In this document: piece by piece, positions 33,822 to 42,401 of the stretch | Layout: each line of letters starts with the position of its first letter | Position numbering within the stretch: the first letter of the stretch is position 1 | From: Sphingobacterium sp. JB170 | GTDB lineage: Bacteria; Bacteroidota; Bacteroidia; Sphingobacteriales; Sphingobacteriaceae | Assembly (NCBI RefSeq): GCF_900163865.1 | Contig: NZ_FUKU01000071.1 | Span: forward strand, 124,001 to 188,000 | Direction of reading: 5' to 3' | Length of the DNA: 64,000 nucleotides | The notes under the pieces: model-generated | Databases searched by the model: none | The model's input: only the letters and a program-made list of their open reading frames with translations | Told to the model about the DNA's origin: nothing | Translations under genes and position numbers: made by a program

Positions 33822-34814
33822 GTGTTTTTATCTTCAAGATTGACAAAGCGACAAAAAAAATACTTAAATCTCGGAATTAAACTCACTATCGTGGGTTTGG
33901 CAACTTGGTTTATTTTTCAAAAAGTCAATGACCAAGAAAACCTCTTGGAGTTCCAAAATCTCATGACGGGTGTGGAGCCGGCAGTCCTCCATATTACGCT
34001 TATTTGCGTGGTCGTGATGATGTTTTTTAATTGGGCGCTAGAGGTCGTGAAATGGAAGTTCCTAAGTAGACGGATCGAGCAAATAAGTTGGGGAAAAGCC
34101 GTCAAGTCAGTTTTTTGCGGTTTGACGTGGGCGATTTTTACACCTAATCGAATTGGTGAATACGGCGGGCGTGTGCTAATACTTAAAACTGAAAATCGTG
34201 CTGCAGGAGCTGTTGCAATGGGAGTAGGCTTATTCGCTCAGCTTGTGCTCACGAGCGTCTTTGGTGCATTAAGTATTGCATGGTTTGTTGCAACATATCT
34301 GCCAACGCCTAGTTCTGTGAAATTTGGTATATGGCTTTTAGGAGTGATCTATGCAGTTGCGTTTGTCGTTCTCTATTTCAACGTACACTGGTTGGATTAT
34401 TTAGTAGGGAAGTTTAAGTTTTTAAAAAAAATAAAACCATCATTTGCCATTTTAGAGGAGTTCAGTCCGCGTGAACTCCTGTACGTCCTGGCACTTTCGT
34501 TAGCCAGATTTATAATATTTACCTCACAATATGTACTTCTTATGGTGATCTTTATTCCTGATCTTCCGTTTGTTTCGTTAGTATTGATGATATTTATCTT
34601 ATTTTTTGTACAGTCTGCGCTTCCTTCCTTGGATCTATTTGATTTCAGTGTGCGTAGTTTTGTAGCCAGTAATTTATACAGCTATATTACAACCCAGGAA
34701 ATTGCTGTAATGGCAATTGTATCATTTATTTGGTTTATCAATTTAATATTGCCAGCAGTGGTTGGTTCTGTATTCGTTTTTAATGTGAATTATGTCGGTA
34801 ATAACAGGTCTTAG
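33822..34814 (+). CDS. flippase-like integral membrane protein (LPG synthase TM-domain family)
   Basis: 330 residues with about eight hydrophobic segments and the family features AIFTPNRIGEYGGRVLILK (residues about 105-123) and DFSVRSFVASN near the end. The family (UPF0104/AglD-like) includes the transmembrane part of lysylphosphatidylglycerol synthase and proteins of lipid-linked sugar traffic; the exact role is unknown. Start is GTG. It overlaps the following glycosyltransferase by 23 bases, so the two are likely a functional pair in envelope glycolipid synthesis. Confidence 0.85.
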   Translation: MFLSSRLTKRQKKYLNLGIKLTIVGLATWFIFQKVNDQENLLEFQNLMTGVEPAVLHITLICVVVMMFFNWALEVVKWKFLSRRIEQISWGKAVKSVFCGLTWAIFTPNRIGEYGGRVLILKTENRAAGAVAMGVGLFAQLVLTSVFGALSIAWFVATYLPTPSSVKFGIWLLGVIYAVAFVVLYFNVHWLDYLVGKFKFLKKIKPSFAILEEFSPRELLYVLALSLARFIIFTSQYVLLMVIFIPDLPFVSLVLMIFILFFVQSALPSLDLFDFSVRSFVASNLYSYITTQEIAVMAIVSFIWFINLILPAVVGSVFVFNVNYVGNNRS

Positions 34815-35931
34815 TCTATTTCTGATAGCGACGCTTGCCGTCTATATTGTCTTAATGTTGTATATGCGGCGTGGGTGGTCTTTAATAAAACCTTATCGCG
34901 GTTCATCGGATCCGATTAGTACCAAAGTATCCATATTGATTGCTGCGCGTAACGAGCAGAACAATATCGGCCGAACAATCGAGGCTATATTGAAACAAGA
35001 ATTTCCTAAGAAGCTTTTGGAGATTATCGTGGTCGATGACCATTCTACGGACAATACTGCGTCGATCGTGCAATCCTATGCGGACCAGGGCGTACGTCTG
35101 CTGCAATTGAATGAAGGAGATAAACTAAATTCGTATAAAAAATTAGCGATTAAGCGCGCGATAGATATCGCAACAGGTGCGGTGATTGTTACCACCGACG
35201 CAGATTGTAGGATGGGTACTAAGTGGCTGAAGACAGTAATAAGTTGTTTCGAACGTACCCAGGCGTATATGGTCTCTTCACCAGTTATTTATTCGGAAGA
35301 AAAGAGTTATTTTGAACGGCTCCAAACCTTAGAATTCCTTTATTTGATAGGACTCGGCGCGGCTGGGATTGGAAATGGTAGCCCCACAACCTGTAACGGA
35401 GCCAATCTAGCTTACCGCAGAGATGTGTTTTATGAAATGGGTGGTTTTACTGGAATCGATAACTTGGCCTCGGGAGACGATGAGCTCTTATTACACAAAG
35501 TGGCAGAACAATATGCCGATCGTATTTTTTTCTGTAAGTCTCTGGATGCTGCAATTTATACTGATGCGAAAACGACGCTTGGATCGTTTATTAATCAGCG
35601 CCGCAGATGGGCATCAAAAAGTACGAAGTATAAAGATAAACGCGTTGTTGTATTGGGAGTGAGCTTTTGGGCATTTAATTTAGCAATGATAGTTGGATTG
35701 ACCCAGTTCTTGATTAACCTACCTGAAATTCATACACTATTCTTAGTTGCCCTAGGTATGAAAATCGTGGCCGAACTTGCATTTATCTACCCAATTGCTG
35801 GTTTTGCCGGTCGTAAGGAATTAATGTATCAGGTGCCGATACTCACTTTGGTGCACGCGTTCTATCTCGTTTATATCGGTTTAGCAGGTAATATGGGGAA
35901 GTACGACTGGAAAGGGAGGAAAGTTAACTAG
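34792..35931 (+). CDS. family 2 glycosyltransferase, membrane-bound
   Basis: 379 residues. One N-terminal membrane segment (about 3-24), GT-A domain beginning VSILIAARNEQNNIGRTIEA, the nucleotide-sugar DxD as TTDADCRMG, acceptor-site GDDELL and the processive-type QRRRW (QINQRRRW region), then about three C-terminal membrane segments. Probably transfers sugars to a lipid or polysaccharide at the inner membrane. Overlaps the preceding flippase-like gene, and its 3' end overlaps plsC on the other strand by 8 bases. Confidence 0.9.
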   Translation: MSVITGLSLFLIATLAVYIVLMLYMRRGWSLIKPYRGSSDPISTKVSILIAARNEQNNIGRTIEAILKQEFPKKLLEIIVVDDHSTDNTASIVQSYADQGVRLLQLNEGDKLNSYKKLAIKRAIDIATGAVIVTTDADCRMGTKWLKTVISCFERTQAYMVSSPVIYSEEKSYFERLQTLEFLYLIGLGAAGIGNGSPTTCNGANLAYRRDVFYEMGGFTGIDNLASGDDELLLHKVAEQYADRIFFCKSLDAAIYTDAKTTLGSFINQRRRWASKSTKYKDKRVVVLGVSFWAFNLAMIVGLTQFLINLPEIHTLFLVALGMKIVAELAFIYPIAGFAGRKELMYQVPILTLVHAFYLVYIGLAGNMGKYDWKGRKVN

Positions 35932-36676
35932 AGGGAAGCTCGTGTTCGACTTTTTCTTTAATGATAACGTGGGCTTTATTTACAATTTCTTCTATGTTTA
36001 ATCCTTCGGTGTCGATTGGATCGAGTATTTCCCAACTCATCGATGTGAAGGGGCGGAGGGGAAACGCCCCATGTTTTACCATTTGATAGGAGTTTTTTAT
36101 TGCAATAGGAACCACTAAAGCAGTGGGGTTTTTCTTCACTAAAGTGGCAATTCCGCCAATCGAAAAAGGCTTCATCTTTCCAGTCTTAGTGCGTGTGCCT
36201 TCGGGGAAAATGAACGCGGACCAATTGTTGTTCTTCATGTTTTCGGCCAACTTTAGTATTTCTGCGATTGATTGTTTAGGGTCAGACCGGTCAATGTTTG
36301 CGGCCCCACCGTTCCGAAGGTTAAATGATATACTTGGTATTCTAGCTTCGGCTAGTTCAATTTTTGAGATAAACTTTCCGTGAAACCGTCGTAGAAAATA
36401 TATTAACGGTGGAATGTCGTACGTACTTTGATGGTTTGCAACAAATATAATGGGACGGTCTAAAGGGAGATTCGTGTTATCGATAAACTTCGTCCGATTA
36501 AAAAGAATATAATTGCATGCAACGAGTAGACCGTTTAGTATGTCGACGCTCCATTTGTGTGCATTATACCCGCCGAATTTAAGACATAACCATTGAACTG
36601 GGTGAAATATGATTAAAGTCAGTGTGAAGCATAAGTAAAAAATAGGCGTAAGTACAAATCCCAATAGTTTTCTCAT
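35924..36676 (-). CDS. plsC: 1-acyl-sn-glycerol-3-phosphate acyltransferase
   Basis: Makes phosphatidic acid from lysophosphatidic acid at the inner membrane. 250 residues. N-terminal membrane segment (about 5-30), acyltransferase motif NHQSTYD (81-87, H-x4-D) and FPEGTRTKTG (157-166). Converges on the glycosyltransferase gene. Confidence 0.93.
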   Translation of the reverse strand: MRKLLGFVLTPIFYLCFTLTLIIFHPVQWLCLKFGGYNAHKWSVDILNGLLVACNYILFNRTKFIDNTNLPLDRPIIFVANHQSTYDIPPLIYFLRRFHGKFISKIELAEARIPSISFNLRNGGAANIDRSDPKQSIAEILKLAENMKNNNWSAFIFPEGTRTKTGKMKPFSIGGIATLVKKNPTALVVPIAIKNSYQMVKHGAFPLRPFTSMSWEILDPIDTEGLNIEEIVNKAHVIIKEKVEHELPSS

Positions 36677-36705
36677 AGTTTGAAATTTCGAAAAAATATA
36701 TTTAT

Positions 36706-36713
36706 CAAAATTA
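36706..36713 (-). promoter_or_regulatory. candidate -7 element for plsC
   Basis: Minus strand TAATTTTG, a full -7 match, 29 bp before the ATG. No clear -33 element. Confidence 0.4.
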
Positions 36714-36915
36714 TGCTTTTTTTCGTTTTCGGCAACACTAAAACGGTGTAATCAAAGATTAATTCATTTATCTGATCAATTTCGATATTGCACTAATACG
36801 GGTACAATTCACCAAATTCATATTCGTTATTGTTAACTAGGTACGAGTTTTGTATATATTGTGACGCCTAGGTGCAGGCAGATTTGAAGTGATGACCCGA
36901 AATATTTGATAGTGT

Positions 36916-38271
36916 ATGCGATTAGTGTTTTTAATAATATTAGTAGTGCAGTTTTATGGCTGTATGGGCCAAGATATGGAGGGAAACTGGCGTGGTTTTC
37001 TAGACGTGCAAAGTGTGAAGTTGCCCGTGGAATTTAGGCTTGAGAAAGATTTAAATGAGGTTTGGACAGCAAGCGTAGTTGGTCCTGCAGAAGCCGCCAG
37101 CGCATTGCAGTTCTCGAGCGTTAAAATAAAAGGAGATTCGATCTTTTTGGCCAGTAGCCAGAATATGATTTTCTTTGAGGGCACTCAGGTAAGTTCAACG
37201 AAAATCGACGGCGTTTTCAAGCGTGGAGATAAAAGTATTCCATTGGTTCTGCATTCTAATGTGAAGGAAGTAAGGCGTCGACCGCAAACCCCCAGTGCAC
37301 CTTATCCCTATGATACGGTGAAGGTGAACTTCTATAACGAGTTCGACCAAGTGAAACTGGCAGGCACTTTAACCCTGCCACGCGAACAGGCACAATTAAT
37401 GCCCGCTGTTGTAATGGTTACCGGTAGCGGTCCACAAGATCGGGATGAAACCGTGGATGGGCATAAGCCGTTTAAAGTTATCGCGGACTATCTTACAAGA
37501 CGGGGGATCGCAGTTCTTTGTTTTGATGATCGCGGCGTGGGAAAGTCAAAAGGAGATTACCCCAATAGTACGATCGGTGATTTTAGTAAAGATGTCATAG
37601 GTGCCCTGGATTATTTGCGGGAGCAAAAGAATGTCGATCCGAATAATATAGGGATTATAGGACATAGTGAAGGCGGGTTAATTGCCATGTTAGTTGCAGG
37701 TCAGCGTTCCGCAGAAGTGAATTTTATAGGTTTATTAGCGCCACCAGCGATCGCGATCGACTCCTTGATGGTGTTGCAAGCATATGAAGTGGGTCGCTCC
37801 GTAGGGCTTTCCCAAGAGGAGCTCCAGCATGCACGCCTGATAAATCGGAAAAACTTTGCGATTGTTAAAAGTGATCTCTCTGATCAGGACGCTTATTTGC
37901 AAATTATGAATAACGTTTCGTCCGTTTTCCCAAACCCAACGCAAGACCAGAAAAATGAATTCAGAATGCTCGTTACGCCACCTTATCGTTATTTTATGCG
38001 GATCGATCCTGTACCGTTCATTCGGCAGATCAATGTTCCTGTTTTTGCCGCGTATGGTACCAAAGATGTACAAGTGCCCTACGCCGTGAACCTAGAGAGC
38101 CTGACTAAAAATCTACCAAGTGGATTGGAACCTACGTTAAAGGTTTATGAGGGACTTAACCATTTTTTTCAACGTGCAAAAACAGGAAGTATAAGTGAGT
38201 ACGCTCAATTAGAGGAAACCTTTAGTGATGAGGTAATGGAAGATTTAGTTGAGTGGCTCCACAGCATGTAA
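36916..38271 (+). CDS. secreted alpha/beta hydrolase
   Basis: 451 residues with an N-terminal signal sequence (about 1-18, MRLVFLIILVVQFYGCMG). An N-terminal beta-rich domain (about 20-125) precedes the alpha/beta-hydrolase domain. Catalytic triad candidates are Ser251 in GHSEGG, Asp in YGTKDVQVPY and His in GLNHFF; the oxyanion region is MVTGSGPQDRDETVDG. Related proteins are esterases or peptidase-like hydrolases; the substrate is not predictable. Convergent with the SDR gene. Confidence 0.87.
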   Translation: MRLVFLIILVVQFYGCMGQDMEGNWRGFLDVQSVKLPVEFRLEKDLNEVWTASVVGPAEAASALQFSSVKIKGDSIFLASSQNMIFFEGTQVSSTKIDGVFKRGDKSIPLVLHSNVKEVRRRPQTPSAPYPYDTVKVNFYNEFDQVKLAGTLTLPREQAQLMPAVVMVTGSGPQDRDETVDGHKPFKVIADYLTRRGIAVLCFDDRGVGKSKGDYPNSTIGDFSKDVIGALDYLREQKNVDPNNIGIIGHSEGGLIAMLVAGQRSAEVNFIGLLAPPAIAIDSLMVLQAYEVGRSVGLSQEELQHARLINRKNFAIVKSDLSDQDAYLQIMNNVSSVFPNPTQDQKNEFRMLVTPPYRYFMRIDPVPFIRQINVPVFAAYGTKDVQVPYAVNLESLTKNLPSGLEPTLKVYEGLNHFFQRAKTGSISEYAQLEETFSDEVMEDLVEWLHSM

Positions 38272-38323
38272 TGCCACGCAAGAGATAGATCGTAGATTTA
38301 TACGCTGTTCTTGGACGCTGTTC

Positions 38324-39034
38324 CTAGGGAGTTGTATTCGCTACAGGGAGTACTTTACCATTGTAGAATTTATGGCCATTTTGTGCAAACTCTGCGATAT
38401 ATCGTCCCATTTCAAAAGCGAGCGTACCGGCCTGCATCGAAGGGAATGCCGCTTCGAACATTTCCGTTTGCGCGGAGCCTAGGGCTAAGCAATTTACGCT
38501 AATTTCCTGCTCTTTAAATTCTTCAGCAAGGCATTCGGTAAGAACCGCAATCGCTGCCTTGCTGGCTGAGTAGGCGGCTAATCCGGGAAATTTGACAGAT
38601 CCTTGATAACCTCCCATACTTCCGATATTTACAATATGGCTTCCTTTTTTCATCAAGGGCACCACATGTTTTATCATTTGGACATGGCCAAACAAGTTTG
38701 TTTGAATGACTTGCGTAAAATCCTCGATTGTCGTTTCTAGAAAAGGTTTGTTCACCAGCATGCCTGCGTTATTAATTAGAATGTCGACCGTATCAAATTT
38801 TGATTTGATAAACGGTATAAGGCTGCGTTGGTATTCGTCGTACACGATATCAAACTGTGCGGGAAAAAGCTGACCGCCATCGGGGTTTAACGATGTCGCT
38901 ATTTCATGCAATTTACGCAGCTTGTCAGCGGAACGCGCCAGCGCGATGACTTTGTTGTCCTTGTTTGCCGTTAGGTCCAACACAGCTTCAAATCCGACGC
39001 CGCTGCTTGCTCCAGTAATTATAATATTTGCCAT
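38324..39034 (-). CDS. short-chain dehydrogenase/reductase
   Basis: NAD(P)-dependent oxidoreductase of the classical SDR family, 236 residues. TGASSGVG (7-14) binds the cofactor, NNAG (88-91) is structural, and the catalytic Ser139, Tyr155 and Lys159 (YSASK) are all present. It is the last gene of a three-gene minus-strand unit with a flippase-like protein and a small membrane protein; the substrate is unknown. Confidence 0.92.
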   Translation of the reverse strand: MANIIITGASSGVGFEAVLDLTANKDNKVIALARSADKLRKLHEIATSLNPDGGQLFPAQFDIVYDEYQRSLIPFIKSKFDTVDILINNAGMLVNKPFLETTIEDFTQVIQTNLFGHVQMIKHVVPLMKKGSHIVNIGSMGGYQGSVKFPGLAAYSASKAAIAVLTECLAEEFKEQEISVNCLALGSAQTEMFEAAFPSMQAGTLAFEMGRYIAEFAQNGHKFYNGKVLPVANTTP

Positions 39035-39038
39035 AAGT

Positions 39039-39953
39039 TTATTCTTCTTTTTCGAGTTCCTGTTCTACTTCGGTAGCAGAAGGCATTCTGTCGGTTCCTA
39101 ACCGACTCGGACGTATAATGTAATAAATACCGGAGGTCGCAATTAATAAGGATATCACGTAAAACACCAAGCTAATTAACACCGCTAAATGACTGTCTAA
39201 TTGAAAATACTCTGCGCCAAAAGTCATTAACGACTCCCGTAGGCCAACACCGCCTAAAATGGACGGTACGATCGCTACAAGTGAAGATAGTAGAAAAATT
39301 AATAAGTAGGGAGAGAATTTCCCTTGGAAGTTCATTGCGTATAAAATAGCTACCGCACTCAAGACTTGAAACCCCTGCACAGCGAGTGCTTTAATATGCG
39401 TTTCGATAAATCGCTTAAAAAAGTTCCTGAAAAATAAATGCATAACATACAGGTAAGTTGCACTCCCTAAGACTAGGCACGCGATGGTAACTGTATTCGG
39501 GATTTCGAGTCTAGGCATAAACATAACCAGTACCCCCGTTATTATTCCTAACGCCCATAGTCCGCTAAGGCGATCAAAAAAAACAGCACTTAATATTTTT
39601 CTACCTCGAATATTATGGTTTTTTTTCAGGAAATAGATTTTGTATCCGTCACCGCCGATCCCTCCAGGGAGGAAGAAGTTGTAAAGCAATCCAAGTTGAT
39701 ATAATCGCATGTTATAGCGTTCACTTACATTTAAGCCTATTGCTTGTAAAAAGGTGTTCAACCTGGAAGATGCAATAATTTGGGATATTGCATAGCTCAA
39801 TAATCCGAGCAGAAAATAACCGGGACTGCAATTCTCAAATGCTTCTTTTAAGTCGTTAAATGATATTTTTGTGGAGACCCAATACAAGGCTATCAAGGTA
39901 ATAATGACCTTAAAGATATTATTAGAAACTGTCCATATTCTTTTTTTGTACAT
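39039..39953 (-). CDS. flippase-like integral membrane protein (second copy of the family)
   Basis: 304 residues with about seven to eight hydrophobic segments. Family features are LLYNFFLPGGIGGDGYKIYFL (about 92-112) and the C-terminal LGGVGLRESLMTFGAEYF. It belongs to the same LPG-synthase TM-domain superfamily as the protein at 33.8 kb but is clearly divergent from it. Located four bases upstream of the SDR gene and likely co-transcribed. Confidence 0.86.
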   Translation of the reverse strand: MYKKRIWTVSNNIFKVIITLIALYWVSTKISFNDLKEAFENCSPGYFLLGLLSYAISQIIASSRLNTFLQAIGLNVSERYNMRLYQLGLLYNFFLPGGIGGDGYKIYFLKKNHNIRGRKILSAVFFDRLSGLWALGIITGVLVMFMPRLEIPNTVTIACLVLGSATYLYVMHLFFRNFFKRFIETHIKALAVQGFQVLSAVAILYAMNFQGKFSPYLLIFLLSSLVAIVPSILGGVGLRESLMTFGAEYFQLDSHLAVLISLVFYVISLLIATSGIYYIIRPSRLGTDRMPSATEVEQELEKEE

Positions 39954-39964
39954 GTAGACTATTT

Positions 39965-40285
39965 TTAATTAAACATGCCCAGAACACGGGTGTAAAATAC
40001 GATGAGGTACAAGCAGGTGAATATTCCCGCCAGCGCCATTAGCCAATTCAGTTCGATGCGCTCATATTTGTTCTTTAAAACGGCGACTAATAGGGCAATA
40101 AAACTTAACAAAAGTAATATTGGTGATATAATGGACCATACCGAGGGGAAACTTACTTTGGATTCCAGTGTATCTGCATCGGTGAAATATACGACAATCG
40201 GTGCGGCAATTATAATTACAGTCAACCTAAGTACAGCTTTAGCTACTATTTTGCTTATGGTATGATTTTTGGACTGACTCATCAA
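39965..40285 (-). CDS. small membrane protein, unknown
   Basis: 106 residues with about three hydrophobic segments (about 18-34, 48-67, 80-98). No family recognised. It heads the unit with the flippase-like protein and the SDR (11-base gap). Either of two adjacent ATGs may be the start. Confidence 0.7.
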   Translation of the reverse strand: MMSQSKNHTISKIVAKAVLRLTVIIIAAPIVVYFTDADTLESKVSFPSVWSIISPILLLLSFIALLVAVLKNKYERIELNWLMALAGIFTCLYLIVFYTRVLGMFN

Positions 40286-40295
40286 GGGTTTTTTA

Positions 40296-40303
40296 TATAT
40301 TTG
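40296..40303 (+). promoter_or_regulatory. candidate -7 element for the lipocalin-like gene
   Basis: TATATTTG, full -7 match, 37 bp before the ATG at 40341. It faces the minus-strand element at 40314-40321. Confidence 0.45.
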
Positions 40304-40313
40304 CGAATATACT

Positions 40314-40321
40314 CAAAATTA
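40314..40321 (-). promoter_or_regulatory. candidate -7 element for the small-membrane-protein operon
   Basis: Minus strand TAATTTTG, full -7 match, 28 bp before the start of the 106-residue gene. Its predicted start site nearly coincides with that of the opposite promoter. Confidence 0.4.
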
Positions 40322-40340
40322 GAAAACTAAATTTTACATT

Positions 40341-40910
40341 ATGCGAAAACATATCTTATCAGCATTCACTTTGATTGTATGTATGCTGTTGTTGGCTTCT
40401 TGTGGAGCACAGAAGAAGTCTAGTAATGGATCAACATCTACGCAGAGTTCCGGCTCCGTTGGTCAGAATGATCCTTCCGCAGGGCAGTGGCGTAGTGGTT
40501 TAAAAGGTAAATGGATCTTGAATTCAGTCGATCGTGAAGATATTCCCTCCGCATACACCATTAAGAATATTTTTGACGAAGCGCCAGTGGACTGTTTTGT
40601 AGGTTCTACATGGACACTTCCTGGTGGGAATCACAGAGGTTCGATTACGTTCAATGCATCGGGTACATTGTGCGCTGACGGCGCTGTGCGAGCAATAGTT
40701 TGGTCGGTATATGATAATAAAAATGATAATGTACAACCCGAGTTTCAATTTAAGAAAATATACGCTGGGGAAACACCGAAGAATGTCACGACAGGCTACA
40801 GACTTGATCTTTCTTACACCGATGGGGAATCATTGGTGATGAGAATGCCAATTCCGTTGGATGAAGGCAGTGGTAATCTTGTTTTTAACTTTAGTAGAGT
40901 GGAAGACTAG
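40341..40910 (+). CDS. lipocalin-like lipoprotein
   Basis: 189 residues. Signal sequence with lipobox LLASC (Cys21), a Ser/Gln/Asn-rich linker, then a beta-rich domain beginning LKGKWILNSVDRED, the usual start of small lipocalin-like domains of this phylum. Probably anchored in the outer membrane; the ligand is unknown. A strong terminator follows. Confidence 0.8.
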   Translation: MRKHILSAFTLIVCMLLLASCGAQKKSSNGSTSTQSSGSVGQNDPSAGQWRSGLKGKWILNSVDREDIPSAYTIKNIFDEAPVDCFVGSTWTLPGGNHRGSITFNASGTLCADGAVRAIVWSVYDNKNDNVQPEFQFKKIYAGETPKNVTTGYRLDLSYTDGESLVMRMPIPLDEGSGNLVFNFSRVED

Positions 40911-40950
40911 ACATCGTTAATATATCGCTCATAAATTGAGTGTACTTTGA

Positions 40951-40985
40951 AAGCCTGAGGATCATTTCTCAGGCTTTTATATTTT
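40951..40985 (+). terminator. terminator after the lipocalin-like gene
   Basis: A 9-bp perfect stem (40951-40959 with 40968-40976), 8-base loop, then a T-rich tail. Confidence 0.85.
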
Positions 40986-41132
40986 TTGATTTTATTGAAC
41001 ATAAAATTGCTTCTAATCGCCTAAGTATCTTTCTGATTTTAAATTTTCGAACACTACGAAAAAAACGAGGATGATTTCTGCCATTATTCCCGAGCGCATG
41101 TTAATAAATTGATAAAAAGTTTTAATAATTGT

Positions 41133-41140
41133 TATTTTTG
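41133..41140 (+). promoter_or_regulatory. -7 element of gmd, leaderless arrangement
   Basis: TATTTTTG, full match, with ATTG at 41108-41111 (21-bp spacing). Only four bases separate it from the ATG at 41145. Confidence 0.55.
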
Positions 41141-41144
41141 TCAT

Positions 41145-42302
41145 ATGTCGAAAAGTATGGATAGTCCTAAAATAGCATTTATTACAGGTATAACTGGGCA
41201 AGATGGCGCCTATCTCGCGGAATTTCTTTTGAAAAAGGGATATATTGTTCATGGATTAAAACGCCGTTCTTCTATGTTTAATACGGATAGAATCGATCAT
41301 CTCTACCAGGATCCACATGTGAGTAAACGTAATTTTATTCTGCATTATGGTGACTTGACCGATTCCTCTAATTTGATTAGAATTGTTCAGGAGGTACAAC
41401 CCGACGAGATATACAATTTAGCCGCGCAATCTCATGTTAAAGTAAGTTTTGATACACCCGAATACACCGCCAACGCAGATGCAATTGGAACACTTCGCAT
41501 ATTAGATGCGGTACGCTTATTAAATTTGGTAAACAAGACACGTATCTACCAAGCTTCCACATCGGAACTGTATGGGCTGGTACAAGAGGTTCCTCAAAAT
41601 GAGCGTACGCCATTTTACCCACGTAGTCCTTATGCTGTTGCGAAAATGTACGGCTATTGGATCACCGTAAATTACCGTGAGGCTTACAACATGTACGCGT
41701 GTAACGGTATACTTTTTAATCATGAGAGTCCCGTACGTGGGGAGACATTTGTAACACGTAAGATTACACGGGGCGTTGCAAAAATTGCGCTTGGCCTTCA
41801 AGATAAACTCTATCTTGGTAACCTTTCGGCGGAACGTGATTGGGGCCATGCAAAAGATTATGTGGAGGCGATGTGGTTGATGCTTCAGCAAGATAAACCG
41901 GAGGATTATGTTATCGCAACTGGAGTAACCACGTCCGTGCGTGAGTTTGTTCGAATGGCATTTGCTGAAGTTGGCGTGGAAATCGAGTTTAGTGGTAAAA
42001 ATGAGAATGAAAAAGGGGTAATTATCGACTGCGATATGGAAAAATTGGCCGAACTGAATATTCCTGCTGAAAATATTAAACTTGGTCAAAACGTAGTTAA
42101 GGTGGATCCAGCTTATTTTCGTCCGACGGAGGTGGATTTGCTTATTGGCGACCCTCGCAAAGCCAATACCCAATTAGGCTGGACACCTAAATATGACTTG
42201 TCAAGTCTTGTGGAGGAGATGGTCGCAAGTGACTTGCAACTGATGCGTAAGGAAGAATATATAAGAAAGGGAGGCTTTGAGGTTATGAATTATTTCGAAT
42301 AA
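41145..42302 (+). CDS. gmd: GDP-mannose 4,6-dehydratase
   Basis: Converts GDP-mannose to GDP-4-keto-6-deoxymannose, precursor of GDP-fucose and related sugars. 385 residues from the chosen ATG; an upstream ATG at 41109 lies before the promoter. NADP motif ITGITGQDGAYLAEFLL, catalytic STSELYG (Ser/Thr, Glu) and Tyr-x3-Lys in SPYAVAKMYGYW; HESPVRGETFVTRKI is diagnostic for GMD. The usual partner, GDP-fucose synthase, is not next to it. Confidence 0.95.
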   Translation: MSKSMDSPKIAFITGITGQDGAYLAEFLLKKGYIVHGLKRRSSMFNTDRIDHLYQDPHVSKRNFILHYGDLTDSSNLIRIVQEVQPDEIYNLAAQSHVKVSFDTPEYTANADAIGTLRILDAVRLLNLVNKTRIYQASTSELYGLVQEVPQNERTPFYPRSPYAVAKMYGYWITVNYREAYNMYACNGILFNHESPVRGETFVTRKITRGVAKIALGLQDKLYLGNLSAERDWGHAKDYVEAMWLMLQQDKPEDYVIATGVTTSVREFVRMAFAEVGVEIEFSGKNENEKGVIIDCDMEKLAELNIPAENIKLGQNVVKVDPAYFRPTEVDLLIGDPRKANTQLGWTPKYDLSSLVEEMVASDLQLMRKEEYIRKGGFEVMNYFE

Positions 42303-42401
42303 AAAATCAATCCCTGATAATGTGTTCGTTGGAATAGTTTTTGCTGAGTAACACATTGTTAATATTTAAGTTGCTTTAAAGTAACGGAGAAGAAGATAAT
42401 A

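Noticed and set aside
36677..36915. Promoter for the alpha/beta hydrolase
   Set aside because: AATATTTG at 36901-36908 is close to consensus but no -33 element fits and the spacing to the start is odd, so it is not listed.
37735..38073. 112-codon minus-strand frame inside the alpha/beta hydrolase gene
   Set aside because: Antisense to a frame with an intact catalytic triad; no independent support.
41520..42173. 217-codon open frame on the minus strand inside gmd
   Set aside because: Wholly antisense to a certain gene with full catalytic motifs; composition looks like a shadow frame (His/Cys/Phe-rich) and it has no promoter or family resemblance.
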